Both the position numbers and the translations under genes were made by a program. Source: Bartonella harrusi (GTDB taxonomy: Bacteria; Pseudomonadota; Alphaproteobacteria; Rhizobiales; Rhizobiaceae). Taken from it: a DNA stretch of 64,000 nt. A model generated the notes under the pieces. That model saw nothing but the letters and a program-made list of their open reading frames with translations, had not been told where the DNA came from and searched no databases. The stretch spans positions 1,888,501-1,952,500 of the forward strand of contig NZ_CP101114.1 in the NCBI RefSeq assembly GCF_024297065.1. The letters run 5' to 3'. Position 1 is the first letter of the stretch, and every line of letters starts with the position of its first letter. Positions 17,782-27,005 of the stretch are shown one piece after another.

Positions 17782-18693
17782 ATGGGTCATCTTTCAAATG
17801 CTGTGTATAAAAGCAGCAAAAATTATAGTGATGCAGACAAAAGCTTGGGACGTAATATGATGCGTTCTGCTATGCAAGCGCCTTATCTTGAACGACAAAA
17901 AGAGCATGATTTGGCTCTGCGATGGAAAGACAAACACGATGATGAGGCTATGCATCAAATTGCCGCGGCGCATATGCGTTTGGTGATTGCGATTGCTAAC
18001 CGTTTTAAACGTTTCAAAATGCCATTGGGAGATTTGGTGCAAGAAGGGTATGTGGGCCTCTTAGAGGCAGCAGCCCGTTTCGAGCCTGATCGGGAAGTGC
18101 GTTTTTCAACTTATGCAACTTGGTGGATACGTGCTTCTATTCAAGATTATATTTTACGAAATTGGTCTATCGTTCGAGGGGGAACCAGTTCTTCGCAAAA
18201 AGCACTCTTTTTTAATCTTCGACGTTTGCGGGCGAAATTGGTACAAGATGATAGCGCTCTTTCAAAACAAGATATTTTTCGCACAATCGCTGAAAAACTC
18301 GGTGTTTCCGTGCGCGATGTTGAAACAATGGATTTTCGTTTTTCTAGTTCTGATAACTCCTTGAGCGTTTCAGTTTCTGAAAATAGTGATAATTCCGTTG
18401 CCAAAATGGATGCTCTTGTCGACGATAGTCCGCTTCCTGATGCTCTCATTGAGCAGGTGATTGATGGGCAACGGCGGACACAATGGCTTTACGATGCATT
18501 GCAAATTCTTAATGAAAGGGAGCTTGAAATTATTCGTTTCCGTCGCCTCAATGAAGAGGGGGCGACATTGGAAGTTTTGGGTGAAAAATTGGGGATTTCA
18601 AAAGAGCGGGTGCGCCAAATTGAAGCACGCGCTTTGCAAAAGTTACGCTCTGCTCTGCTGACAGTAAATTCAGCAGAGGCTTATGATGTATAA
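17782..18693 (+). CDS. rpoH2: RpoH-type alternative sigma factor (RpoH2)
   Basis: A sigma-70 family factor of the heat-shock group, directing RNA polymerase to stress promoters. The 303 residues contain region 2 (LVQEGYVGLLEAAARFEPDR, then FSTYATWWIRASIQDYILRN), the RpoH-type QKALFFNLRRLRAK segment that marks sigma-32 proteins, and region 4 with LGEKLGISKERVRQIEARAL. Placement next to the carD/fdxA cluster and the M48 lipoprotein gene points to the Rhizobiales RpoH2 rather than RpoH1; this sub-type call is by context. Its targets cannot be read from the window. Confidence 0.9.
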   Translation: MGHLSNAVYKSSKNYSDADKSLGRNMMRSAMQAPYLERQKEHDLALRWKDKHDDEAMHQIAAAHMRLVIAIANRFKRFKMPLGDLVQEGYVGLLEAAARFEPDREVRFSTYATWWIRASIQDYILRNWSIVRGGTSSSQKALFFNLRRLRAKLVQDDSALSKQDIFRTIAEKLGVSVRDVETMDFRFSSSDNSLSVSVSENSDNSVAKMDALVDDSPLPDALIEQVIDGQRRTQWLYDALQILNERELEIIRFRRLNEEGATLEVLGEKLGISKERVRQIEARALQKLRSALLTVNSAEAYDV

Positions 18694-18887
18694 GAATTTA
18701 AGGATCTTTCGAAAACATTTGCATTGGGTATGAGACATTGGGGAAAGGGAGAACATGATGAAGCTGATGTTAACAGCTATCAGAGTGTTGCGGGGGGTGT
18801 TTCACAGTGTTAAGGGGTCAAATATGCCAAGGAATAAGCAAAAAGCGCAAAGAGAAGCAAATCAAGAAAGAGCGGAGAAGTCTCCCT

Positions 18888-20438
18888 CTACTGTGTGACA
18901 AGTTTAACCTTTGATCCTCCATTTAAAGTTTGGGTTGGAGAAAAGCCATTAAGAATGCGAAAGAGTTGTTCTTTATGTGGAACATGGGCCATTTGATTGG
19001 CAAGGCTTGCAATGCTTTCTCCTTGTTTTACGCTTACAACATGAATCCTTAAAGGCTTTAGTTTTTTTAACTGTGATGATGACAGGGGATGAAAACTTTG
19101 TATTATTTTTTCAACAACTGCTGCAAAATTTTGCGAATCATGGGGAGCTGCTGTGAGAAAACGAAAGATGTGATTGTTGTGTAAAATGACAATTATATCA
19201 AATTGCCATTGCTGATTTGTCGCACGGGCGCGTGCTCCAGAAAAACCTTCGATCGTAATGGTATGGACAGACGATTCATCTAACCCTGCAATCCAACCGC
19301 TTTTTAAATAATCGCTTGCCGACATTCCAGGAGAATATGGTACAGCATCAAAACGAAGGGCGATGTTCTCTGGTCCGCTGGCTAAAACCGTATGCATTGA
19401 ATTTTCCATCGTGAAATTGTTTGGAACGGAAAAAGTTATGCGCAATTGTGGGTGAATAAATTGGTTCCCTCGGACAAAGCCTGTATGAGAATTGCCCCCA
19501 AAAACCATACCATCAAGGTTTTTGAGAAAAGAATCACGATCTGTGTTTCCCTTGTACATTGTACTAATTTTACGCGCTTTCTCTCTGGCAAGACGAATGC
19601 GTCGTGGCGTGGTGGGATGGCTGGCGAGAAAGTCTAACGAAGCATTTTGTGCCCCTGAAATATTACGAAAAGCACTATAGGCTTCCATCGATTGGAGAAA
19701 GCGTGGAAAAGCAAACGGATTATATCCTGCTTGTGTGAGATTTTCTAAGGCAAGCGAATCAGCTTCTAATTCTTGATTGCGTGAGAACTGCGCAAGTTGT
19801 TGCTTGTTGTTAAGCGGACTGTAAGAGTTGCTTGTGGAAGGGGAAAGAGAGCGTGGTGTCAGGTGGCTTGCCATCTTCAATTCGGCTTGTTTTTTGAGAC
19901 GTAAAATGCCATGATGGGCAGTAATATGGGCTATTTCATGGGCTAAAATGCCAGCAACCTGTGAAGAATCATTAGCCAATGCCAGCATACCACGCGTGAT
20001 ATAAATAAAACCGCTTGGCAGTGCAAAGGCGTTAACACTGTCTGAGTCTAAAATCGTTATAGAATAGCTTTGCTGAGAATCGTGTGATATACTAGTGAGT
20101 TTGTACACAATATCCGCCAACATACGTTCAAGTTTTACATTATGATAGGCACCGCCATATATTTTTAAAATACGTGCGTGTTGTAGAGCGCTTAATGTGA
20201 CATAGATATTGTGTTTTCCGGTATGTTTGATTGTTCCAGAAGAACCTGAAGAGAAAAGCGTATCGTTTTGAGAAAGATGTGTATGACAAGCAGAAAGGAG
20301 AAGCATGAGGCTTATGAGAAGCACTTTATATCTTCTGGTGCAAAAAAGAAAATTTCGTTGAAAAATGGGGTGCCGGAAAATGGGGTGTCTTTGGTAGTTA
20401 TGCACCGTGTTTTCTGAGTGTTCTTTGGAAAAATTCAT
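18888..20438 (-). CDS. M48 family zinc metalloprotease lipoprotein with LysM domain
   Basis: A 516-residue protein with an N-terminal hydrophobic stretch ending in a lipobox (LLISLMLLLSACHTHL), so it is probably lipid-anchored in the envelope. The M48 catalytic motif HEIAH lies in VAGILAHEIAHITAHHG, and the third zinc-ligand glutamate fits NQELEADSLALENL. The C-terminal part includes a LysM-like segment (VVSVKQGESIASLANQMA), suggesting peptidoglycan contact. It resembles BepA/YfgC-type envelope quality-control proteases; the exact role is inferred. The long N-terminus before the signal may mean the true start is further in. It converges on rpoH2, a gene pairing also known from rhizobia. Confidence 0.9.
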   Translation of the reverse strand: MNFSKEHSENTVHNYQRHPIFRHPIFQRNFLFCTRRYKVLLISLMLLLSACHTHLSQNDTLFSSGSSGTIKHTGKHNIYVTLSALQHARILKIYGGAYHNVKLERMLADIVYKLTSISHDSQQSYSITILDSDSVNAFALPSGFIYITRGMLALANDSSQVAGILAHEIAHITAHHGILRLKKQAELKMASHLTPRSLSPSTSNSYSPLNNKQQLAQFSRNQELEADSLALENLTQAGYNPFAFPRFLQSMEAYSAFRNISGAQNASLDFLASHPTTPRRIRLAREKARKISTMYKGNTDRDSFLKNLDGMVFGGNSHTGFVRGNQFIHPQLRITFSVPNNFTMENSMHTVLASGPENIALRFDAVPYSPGMSASDYLKSGWIAGLDESSVHTITIEGFSGARARATNQQWQFDIIVILHNNHIFRFLTAAPHDSQNFAAVVEKIIQSFHPLSSSQLKKLKPLRIHVVSVKQGESIASLANQMAHVPHKEQLFRILNGFSPTQTLNGGSKVKLVTQ

Positions 20439-20579
20439 TTGTATCTGGTATGTATATTGACAATAAAGGGCCGTTTCACAGTGAAGATCGTTTCGCCTAT
20501 ATCACGGTTATTGTTTATACAAAATGGCTATTTTATAAAAATTCTATAAAAGGAAAGCGTACGAAAGGCAAAACATGGG

Positions 20580-21215
20580 ATGACAACATTTACAATATTG
20601 TTAAATGGAGATGTTTGTATCACTGATCGTTTGCGCCATCAAATTCGTAATAGTCGCGTGATTGCTGCTGATGGTGGAATGCGTCATGCCGCAGCTTTAA
20701 AGGTGAGGCCTGAATTATGGATGGGCGATTTTGATTCATCTGATCAAGCTTTAATTCGTCAATATAATGATGTTCCACGTGAAGTTTTTCCCACTGATAA
20801 AGATATGACCGATAGTGCACTTGCATGTGAGAGAGCACTACAAAATGGTGCTGAGCAACTTATTTTGTGTGGTGCTTTGGGAGGTGAAAGAATCGACCAT
20901 AGTCTTTCTCATATGACACAAGCATTGACTATTGCTGAAAAAGGTATTTCAGTCTTGTTAACCAGTGGTCTTGAGGAAGGATGGCCGCTTTTGCCACAAC
21001 CTTTTTCATGTGATTTACCTGATGGGTGTTTGTTTAGTATCATCGGTTTTACTGATTTACGAGCGTTAACCCTTTCGGGTGTAAAATGGCCGCTTGATAA
21101 TAAAAATGTGCCTTTTGGCTCTTCATTAACACTTTCTAATCATATTTGTGGAACCTTTTCTTGCTATTTAGGTTTTGGAAAAGCTATATTATTGGCGTCT
21201 GTACCTATTTCGTAA
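20580..21215 (+). CDS. thiN: Thiamine pyrophosphokinase
   Basis: The enzyme transfers pyrophosphate from ATP to thiamine to form thiamine diphosphate, the cofactor of transketolase. The 211-residue chain has the family motifs VIAADGGMRHA, LWMGDFDSSD and PTDKDMTDSALACERA, followed by LCGALGGERIDHSLSH. The start MTTFTILLNGDVCIT fits homologues. It is transcribed divergently from the M48 gene; a lipoprotein gene follows in the same direction after about 100 bases. Confidence 0.93.
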   Translation: MTTFTILLNGDVCITDRLRHQIRNSRVIAADGGMRHAAALKVRPELWMGDFDSSDQALIRQYNDVPREVFPTDKDMTDSALACERALQNGAEQLILCGALGGERIDHSLSHMTQALTIAEKGISVLLTSGLEEGWPLLPQPFSCDLPDGCLFSIIGFTDLRALTLSGVKWPLDNKNVPFGSSLTLSNHICGTFSCYLGFGKAILLASVPIS

Positions 21216-21318
21216 AGCTCTTCCGGTATATTTGAATAAGGCAGAGGGGGGCATCGTGATGAAGTACCGGCCATGAATGATATATTTATGTAGTGACCTT
21301 GAGAAGGAGAGTGTTAAT

Positions 21319-21753
21319 ATGGTGAAATCTATTTTAAAAATAGCTGTTGTTTCAGCTATTGGTCTTAGTACAGTAGCATGTTCGGTGAGTGACCAGCGCG
21401 TTGCTCGTTACGGTGTAGGAGGGGCAGCTATAGGCACCTTGGCCGGAGCGGCAATTGGTGGAAGTAAACCTGGAGCAGCTTTGACGGGTGCTGCGTTTGG
21501 TGCTCTTGCTGGAACAATAACAGGGGCTGCGGTAAATCAGCAAAAACAGCAAAAACAGGCCGCCGCTCAGCAGGTACCAATGTGTACATACCGTAATTAT
21601 AGAGGACAAATTTATCAAGTCCCTTGTACTCAGAGAGTACGGACATCGCACAGAGTACGAGCATCGCAGACAACACATATGCCAACACTGTGTGTTTACC
21701 GTGATGGAAGAGGCATGATGTATAAGGCACCTTGTCATAATCGTGCGCATTAA
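21319..21753 (+). CDS. Glycine-zipper outer-membrane lipoprotein
   Basis: A 144-residue protein with a signal peptide and lipobox (IGLSTVACSVSD), cleaved before Cys20. It then has a glycine-zipper segment (GVGGAAIGTLAGAAIGG, ALTGAAFGALAGTITGAA) like 17-kDa surface antigen and Rickettsia/Brucella Omp17-type lipoproteins. The C-terminal half contains two CxYRxxxGxxYxxPC motifs (CTYRNYRGQIYQVPC and CVYRDGRGMMYKAPC). The ATG at 21319 is preferred over 21277 because AAGGAGAG lies about ten bases upstream and the signal peptide then starts correctly. Its stop overlaps the uup start in TAATG, so translation is probably coupled. Confidence 0.87.
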   Translation: MVKSILKIAVVSAIGLSTVACSVSDQRVARYGVGGAAIGTLAGAAIGGSKPGAALTGAAFGALAGTITGAAVNQQKQQKQAAAQQVPMCTYRNYRGQIYQVPCTQRVRTSHRVRASQTTHMPTLCVYRDGRGMMYKAPCHNRAH

Positions 21754-23615
21754 TGGCGGTGCCGTTGCTGCGGCTTGACCGCATCTTCCTCACTTTTGGA
21801 GCAACTCCCTTGCTTAACCAAGCTTGCTTATCGGTTGAGCAAGGGGCGCGTATCGCGCTGGTGGGCCGTAATGGCTGTGGAAAATCAACCCTGTTAAAAA
21901 TTGCTGCGGGAATGATTGAACCGAGTGAAGGCGAAATTTTTCGCCATCCACGCGCCACTGTGCGTTATGTTGCGCAAAACCCTGATTGTTCAGGGATTGA
22001 AGATGTTCACGCTTTTGTGGAAGAGGGACTCGATCATGTGCCCGATGTGCAGTGGATCAATACACTGCGCACCAATCTTGGTTTTTCAGGAACTGAAAAA
22101 TTAGCGACGCTTTCTGGTGGTGAGAAGCGGCGCGTTTCGCTGTTGCGCGCTCTTGCGGCAAAACCAGATATTCTGCTCTTAGATGAACCAACCAACCATC
22201 TTGATCTGCCAACAATTGAATGGCTTGAAGGTGCTCTCTATGCTTTGCCTTCAGCGATTGTGGTGATTTCCCATGATCGGCGCTTTTTAGAAAATGTCAC
22301 ACGTTCAACCGTGTGGCTTGATCGGGGAATGACCAAAAGACTGGAAATGCGTTTTTCGCAGTTTGAAAATTGGCGTGATAAGGCACTTGAAGAAGAAGCG
22401 CGGGATCAACATAAATTGGCACGGCAAATTGTGCGTGAAGAACAGTGGTTACGCTATGGGGTAACGGCACGGCGCAAACGTAATGTACGTCGTTTGGGGG
22501 TGTTGAAAGAACTAAGACAGCAGCATCAAACCTATAAAGGGCAACCAGGAAGTGCTCTTTTGGCAGCTGCGAAAAGCCATGATTCTGGTCAATTGGTGCT
22601 TGAAGCAAAGCGTATTGCAAAATCCTATGGTGATCGCGTTATTGTGAAAGATTTCTCTTTGCGCATCCAACGGGGGGATCGAATCGGTTTGATTGGTCCC
22701 AATGGTATTGGAAAAACAACATTGCTTTCTGCTCTGACCGGCAAGGAGGCGGTGGATAGTGGCACGGTAAAACATGGATATAATCTTTCCGTAGCTCTGC
22801 TTGATCAACAGCGTACTTTAAATGAAGAAGAAACGTTAGCACATTATCTAACCGACGGCAGAGGGGATACCCTTGTGATTAATGGCCAAGAACGCCATGT
22901 TGTTTCTTATATGAAGGATTTTTTGTTTTTACCCGAACAAGCACGCACTCCACTCAAAGAATTTTCGGGTGGAGAAAGAGCTCGTCTCATTCTTGCCCGT
23001 CTTCTTTCACGGCCAGCAAATTTTTTAATTCTCGATGAACCTACCAATGATTTGGATATGGAAACATTGGATTTGTTGCAAGAGTTTATTGCCGATTTTG
23101 CTGGAACCATCTTGCTGGTTAGTCATGACAGAGATTTTTTAGATCGAACCGTAACACATATGTTGGCACCTCAAGGGGACGGTCAGTGGATTTTATATGC
23201 CGGCGGCTATAGTGATATGATAGCGCAAAACAAGCAAGCGGCACTGTTAGGGCGTAAAGATAAAGAATTATCACGGCATAAGATGCTCGCAAATTCCCAT
23301 ACGCTGGAGCAGGAAAAACACGTCTCATCGACAAATCGTAGCATTGTGGGGCGGGAGAAAACGACGCTGCGTAAACTCTCTTATAAACAGGTTTATGCGC
23401 TGGAAAAATTGCCTGAACAAATCGATGCTTTGCAAAAGGAAATAAAAAAAATTGAACAAGAACTCTCTGATCCAACACTCTATTGCAATGATAAAGAGCG
23501 TTTTGAGCGTTTATCAACAGCACTGGAAGAGAAGAAAAATGCTTGTGCGCAGAAAGAAGAAGAATGGTTGGAACTGGAATTGTTGCGCGAAGACATTGAG
23601 TGTGAGAAGCCATAA
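21753..23615 (+). CDS. uup: ABC-F ATPase, Uup type
   Basis: A soluble ABC-F protein of 620 residues with two nucleotide-binding domains; the family works on the ribosome or in DNA stability. Domain 1 has Walker A GRNGCGKST, signature LSGGEKRR and Walker B DILLLDEPTNHLD. Domain 2 has GPNGIGKTT, FSGGERAR and LILDEPTNDLD. The Uup-type C-terminal coiled coil (LPEQIDALQKEIKKIEQELS ... EEKKNACAQKEEEWLELEL) is complete. It starts on the stop of the lipoprotein gene (TAATG). A fragment of its interior occurs at 11789-11891 and a copy of its tail follows at about 23733-23778. Confidence 0.95.
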   Translation: MAVPLLRLDRIFLTFGATPLLNQACLSVEQGARIALVGRNGCGKSTLLKIAAGMIEPSEGEIFRHPRATVRYVAQNPDCSGIEDVHAFVEEGLDHVPDVQWINTLRTNLGFSGTEKLATLSGGEKRRVSLLRALAAKPDILLLDEPTNHLDLPTIEWLEGALYALPSAIVVISHDRRFLENVTRSTVWLDRGMTKRLEMRFSQFENWRDKALEEEARDQHKLARQIVREEQWLRYGVTARRKRNVRRLGVLKELRQQHQTYKGQPGSALLAAAKSHDSGQLVLEAKRIAKSYGDRVIVKDFSLRIQRGDRIGLIGPNGIGKTTLLSALTGKEAVDSGTVKHGYNLSVALLDQQRTLNEEETLAHYLTDGRGDTLVINGQERHVVSYMKDFLFLPEQARTPLKEFSGGERARLILARLLSRPANFLILDEPTNDLDMETLDLLQEFIADFAGTILLVSHDRDFLDRTVTHMLAPQGDGQWILYAGGYSDMIAQNKQAALLGRKDKELSRHKMLANSHTLEQEKHVSSTNRSIVGREKTTLRKLSYKQVYALEKLPEQIDALQKEIKKIEQELSDPTLYCNDKERFERLSTALEEKKNACAQKEEEWLELELLREDIECEKP

Positions 23616-23699
23616 CACGCTTTAGAGTTAATTTTTGCGAAGATTTTTATAGATTTGACTGCGTGTTTCTTTTTCACGGTGTGTTTGTTTTTTGCATCA

Positions 23700-23785
23700 T
23701 CTTTATGCGATGGTGCATGGATTAGAGAAGACGTTTGTGCGCAAAAGGAAGAGGAGTTAGAACTGGAATTGTTGCGCTACAATCC
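23700..23785 (+). pseudogene. uup 3'-end fragment
   Basis: The sequence reads REDVCAQKEEELELELLRY, parallel to KNACAQKEEEWLELELLRE at the end of uup about 190 bases upstream. DNA identity is strong around TTGTGCGCA and GAACTGGAATTGTTGCGC. No start or upstream domain is present. It is a tandem duplicate of the gene tail, now diverging. Confidence 0.85.
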
Positions 23786-23794
23786 ATTGTTTTG

Positions 23795-24190
23795 CATACG
23801 GAATGAGCCCCTTGAATATTGTAAGATTTTCTTATTTTAAATCTTTTGATATTGAATCAAGTAAAATCATATGTTCGCACGTTATAAGCGGGGTTGGCGC
23901 ATAGATAAAAACGCTCAAAAAAGGAATAATAAGCCTTCTTATGAATTGTCTTCATGTGAGGGTGCGACATTGGGGGGTGACAAAGAGTATTATGGTGCTG
24001 ACTTTTACCTTCATAAGCGTAAAGATGGAAGTGATCAATAGCTTTTATACGCTATACCATTTACAGATGACGTCGTGAAATAGGCTTTGGTGCCTTAAGA
24101 AAGGTTTCTAAAAAAACTGTGAATGGACAACCCAATGGCGTTTTGTTTTACACGAGGGTCGTGTTCCCATTAAAGAATATGAGAAACAAA
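23795..24190 (+). mobile_element. Integrase 5'-segment remnant, copy D
   Basis: It carries the shared upstream block (CCCCTTGAATATTGTAAGAT, then TTATAAGCGGGGTTGG) and a decayed coding start with recognisable LHKRKDG and TLHEGRVPIKEYEKQKR-like parts. Stops break it in the first 40 codons. It is followed by copy E in the same orientation. Confidence 0.8.
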
Positions 24191-24420
24191 AGCGTCGTGG
24201 TGGTGTTGCCAATGATATCTTTCTGTCCGTTACTGAAGAGGTTAGAGGCGATGCGCTCTTTCACATATTAGAATTGTGCCGGTGATTGCAAAAGATGTGG
24301 AACTTGAGGTGTGCTCATGATGCGGTCCCCATGATGCGGTCCCTTGTGTAAAAGCCCGTCATGGTAGAGAATTGGGATAATGAGGGGGAGCGCAGTGATG
24401 GTGGCGTGTGGCGCTAGCAA
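24191..24420. other. Spacer between integrase copies D and E
   Basis: About 230 bases with no recognisable gene. ATGATGCGGTCCC occurs twice in direct succession near 24315-24345. Confidence 0.4.
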
Positions 24421-24962
24421 CACATTTATTTATAACGATAATTTACTGTTTTGCACGTTGAATGAGACCCCCGAATATTGTAAGATTCTCTCATCTCAAA
24501 TTATCTTATGTTCAATCAATTAAAGTCACTTACTTGCACGTCATAAGCGGGGTTGGTGTGTGGGGTGAAAACCGTTTAAAAAGGAACAAAAATGCCTTTA
24601 ATGAATCGTCTCAACACCAAGGGCTGTTGCAACATTGGGGGTCGGTAAAATAGTATGATGGTGCCGGCTTGCTCCTTCATAAGCGTAAAGATGGGGGTGC
24701 TCAATGGGTTTACCGCTATACCATTCACGGGCGGCGTCGTGAAATGGGCTTGGGTGCTTTAAGAGATGTCTCTTTAAAACAAGCCCGTGAATGTGCAACT
24801 GGGTGGCGTTTTGTTCTTCGTGAGGGGCGTGACCCCATTAAAGAACGTGACAAACAAAAGCGTGAGGCAATGCGTAATCTTCATTATCTCAAAGAGATTG
24901 CTTTAGATACTTTTGAAACTCGTAAAGCTGAGGACGCGATAGTGAAGGTTCGTGTTGATTGA
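24421..24962 (+). mobile_element. Integrase 5'-segment remnant, copy E
   Basis: The best-preserved 5' segment. It has the upstream block (ATTTATAACGATAATTTACT, CCCCGAATATTGTAAGATTC) and then a DUF4102 domain open from 24669: LLHKRKDGGAQWVYRYTIHG, RRREMGLGALRDVSLKQARE and REGRDPIKERDKQKREAMRN. It ends at about codon 95 of that frame, without the core-binding or catalytic domains. A shift just before LLHKRKDG separates it from its own ATG. Confidence 0.85.
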
Positions 24963-25032
24963 GAGCGTGAAGCAATGCGGAAGAGACAGAGCAAAAGTTT
25001 TTCGCTATTCCAGTTTTCTCCAACGGTTTCTT

Positions 25033-26277
25033 TCACCCCTGTCCAAAGCGTGTCTGGATATAATCACTCAAGAGAGACTCAAATTCTTCAGCAATATGGC
25101 TGCCACGCAAAGTTTTTACCTTTTGTCCTTCAATGAAAACAGGCGCTGCTGGACTTTCTCCCACACCAGGCAAAGAGATTCCAATATCCGCATGTTTTGA
25201 TTCACCAGGTCCATTGACAATACAGCCCATTACAGCCACCTTCAAACTTTCGACACCAGGGTATTTTTCACGCCAAACGGGCATATTTTTGTACAAATCG
25301 GCTTCAATTTTTTGTGCCAATTGCTGAAACACTGTAGAAGTTGTACGACCACAACCAGGACAAGCCGCCACTACAGGCAAAAACTGCCGAAATCCCATCA
25401 CTTGCAACAGTTCTTGCCCCACCTTCACTTCTCGTGTCCGATCTCCACTGGGTTCAGGAGTCAATGAAATACGGATGGTATCTCCAATTCCTTGCTGTAA
25501 CAAAACACCCAGAGCGACAGAAGAAGCAACAACCCCCTTTGTTCCCATTCCTGCTTCTGTCAAACCCAAATGGAGCGCATAATCACAACGCTCTGCTAAA
25601 GTACAATAGACAGCAATAAGATCTTGGACATCACTCACTTTAGCAGAAAGAATAATGTGATCACGCCCCAACCCAAGCTCTTCAGCGAAAGTAGCTGAAA
25701 GCAAAGCCGATTGCACAATAGTTTCCCGCATCACCTCAACCACAGATAAGGGATTTTTCTGCTGAGCATTTTCATCCATAAGCCGTGTTAATAACGCATT
25801 ATCAAGGGATCCCCAATTCACACCAATACGAATAGATTTACGATATCGACAGGCAATCTCAATAATTTCGGCAAATTGCCGATCTTTTTTGGCACCAAAT
25901 CCCACATTTCCAGGATTAATGCGATATTTTGCAAGGGCCTCAGCACAAGCAGGATGTGCGGCTAAAAGCTTGTGCCCAATATAATGGAAATCCCCCACCA
26001 ATGGCACAAAAAAGCCTAACCGTTCTAATCTCTCCCGTATTTTTGGCACAGCAGCAGCAGCTTCATCACGATCAACGGTGATGCGAACCAATTGCGAACC
26101 CGCCTGCCAAAGAGCAGCAACTTGCGCAACAGTTGCATCAACATCGGCCGTATCGGTATTGGTCATAGACTGAACAACAATGGGATTATTGCCACCAACC
26201 ATCACACCACCCACGCCAACAGCGACAGACCGACGACGTTCAAAAGGTTTAGACAAAGGATAGACTGTGCTCATCAA
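25033..26277 (-). CDS. ispG: 4-hydroxy-3-methylbut-2-enyl diphosphate synthase (IspG)
   Basis: This iron-sulfur enzyme converts methylerythritol cyclodiphosphate to HMBPP, the sixth step of the MEP isoprenoid pathway, feeding IspA at 11.9 kb. The 414-residue length is normal. The TIM-barrel part shows [29 protein letters not shown] and [11 protein letters not shown]. The [4Fe-4S] ligands are in [12 protein letters not shown] and [19 protein letters not shown]. The start [23 protein letters not shown] fits homologues. Confidence 0.96.
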   Translation of the reverse strand: MMSTVYPLSKPFERRRSVAVGVGGVMVGGNNPIVVQSMTNTDTADVDATVAQVAALWQAGSQLVRITVDRDEAAAAVPKIRERLERLGFFVPLVGDFHYIGHKLLAAHPACAEALAKYRINPGNVGFGAKKDRQFAEIIEIACRYRKSIRIGVNWGSLDNALLTRLMDENAQQKNPLSVVEVMRETIVQSALLSATFAEELGLGRDHIILSAKVSDVQDLIAVYCTLAERCDYALHLGLTEAGMGTKGVVASSVALGVLLQQGIGDTIRISLTPEPSGDRTREVKVGQELLQVMGFRQFLPVVAACPGCGRTTSTVFQQLAQKIEADLYKNMPVWREKYPGVESLKVAVMGCIVNGPGESKHADIGISLPGVGESPAAPVFIEGQKVKTLRGSHIAEEFESLLSDYIQTRFGQG

Positions 26278-26508
26278 GCCCTCAAATTAAAACTTAGCAT
26301 CTACTGAACACCATGTATGGTAAGACTCACCAAAGGACACTCTAAAAAAATGAAGAGATTGCGTCATTAAACCACAACTCTTGACTTTCACCCCATGCCG
26401 ACAAGCAGCACCATCAATGCAACCTTTCAATTTTCAAGCCATTATAGCAAAATCCCACACATAATAGCAATTTTCGTAGAATAATGTAAGAGATGAAGGA
26501 GTTAACAA

Positions 26509-26808
26509 ATGTGTTTATTTTCAGCCCATACAAAAAATGCTAAAATGGGAAAATATATTGTACAATTAAAAAACAAACTCACGTCCATGCACCCTTGGCA
26601 TTCACGTAATAGTAACTTTGAGAATATCTCCAATATATTTGAAAGATGGAAACAAAAAAGCTATCATACGCTGCACCACTTCCATAACCACGCTATACAA
26701 TTGAAGAAAAAATCCAAAGACAACCCTAAAACAACTATTGCATTGGCAACAGGGGTCGTTTTAACGAGCTTTTTTCTGATACGTAAATTAACAACACGTC
26801 GACAATAA
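26509..26808 (+). CDS. Small C-terminally membrane-anchored protein (YqjD/ElaB-like)
   Basis: A 99-residue protein with a basic, helical body and one C-terminal hydrophobic helix (TTIALATGVVLTSFFLIRKL) ending in Arg-rich residues. The layout recalls DUF883 proteins (YqjD/ElaB), which anchor at the inner membrane and can bind ribosomes, but the similarity is in design rather than clear sequence. GAAGGAG eight bases before the ATG supports translation, and a hairpin terminator follows at 26817. It stands alone between two minus-strand genes. Confidence 0.7.
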   Translation: MCLFSAHTKNAKMGKYIVQLKNKLTSMHPWHSRNSNFENISNIFERWKQKSYHTLHHFHNHAIQLKKKSKDNPKTTIALATGVVLTSFFLIRKLTTRRQ

Positions 26809-26816
26809 AAGTTTTC

Positions 26817-26840
26817 AATGCCCATTTTGAATTGGGCATT
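26817..26840 (+). terminator. Rho-independent terminator
   Basis: AATGCCCA and TGGGCATT form a perfect 8-bp stem around an eight-base loop, followed by TTCT. It lies nine bases after the stop of the small membrane protein gene. Confidence 0.75.
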
Positions 26841-27005
26841 TTCTACATTCCTGCAAAAACCACATACAGAACATCAGAGTTACTTTTATACACAAAAAAG
26901 AGTTTAAAGAGATCAAGGACAGTCAACCAAATAAAATCTTCTAGAGTAAATACCCACTTGCTATACGTAAAAGACGCAAAAATCAAACTTACAAAACCCA
27001 AAATC

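Noticed and set aside
24315..24345. CRISPR-like direct repeat ATGATGCGGTCCC
   Set aside because: Only two copies with no regular spacers; no CRISPR array or cas gene is present in the window.
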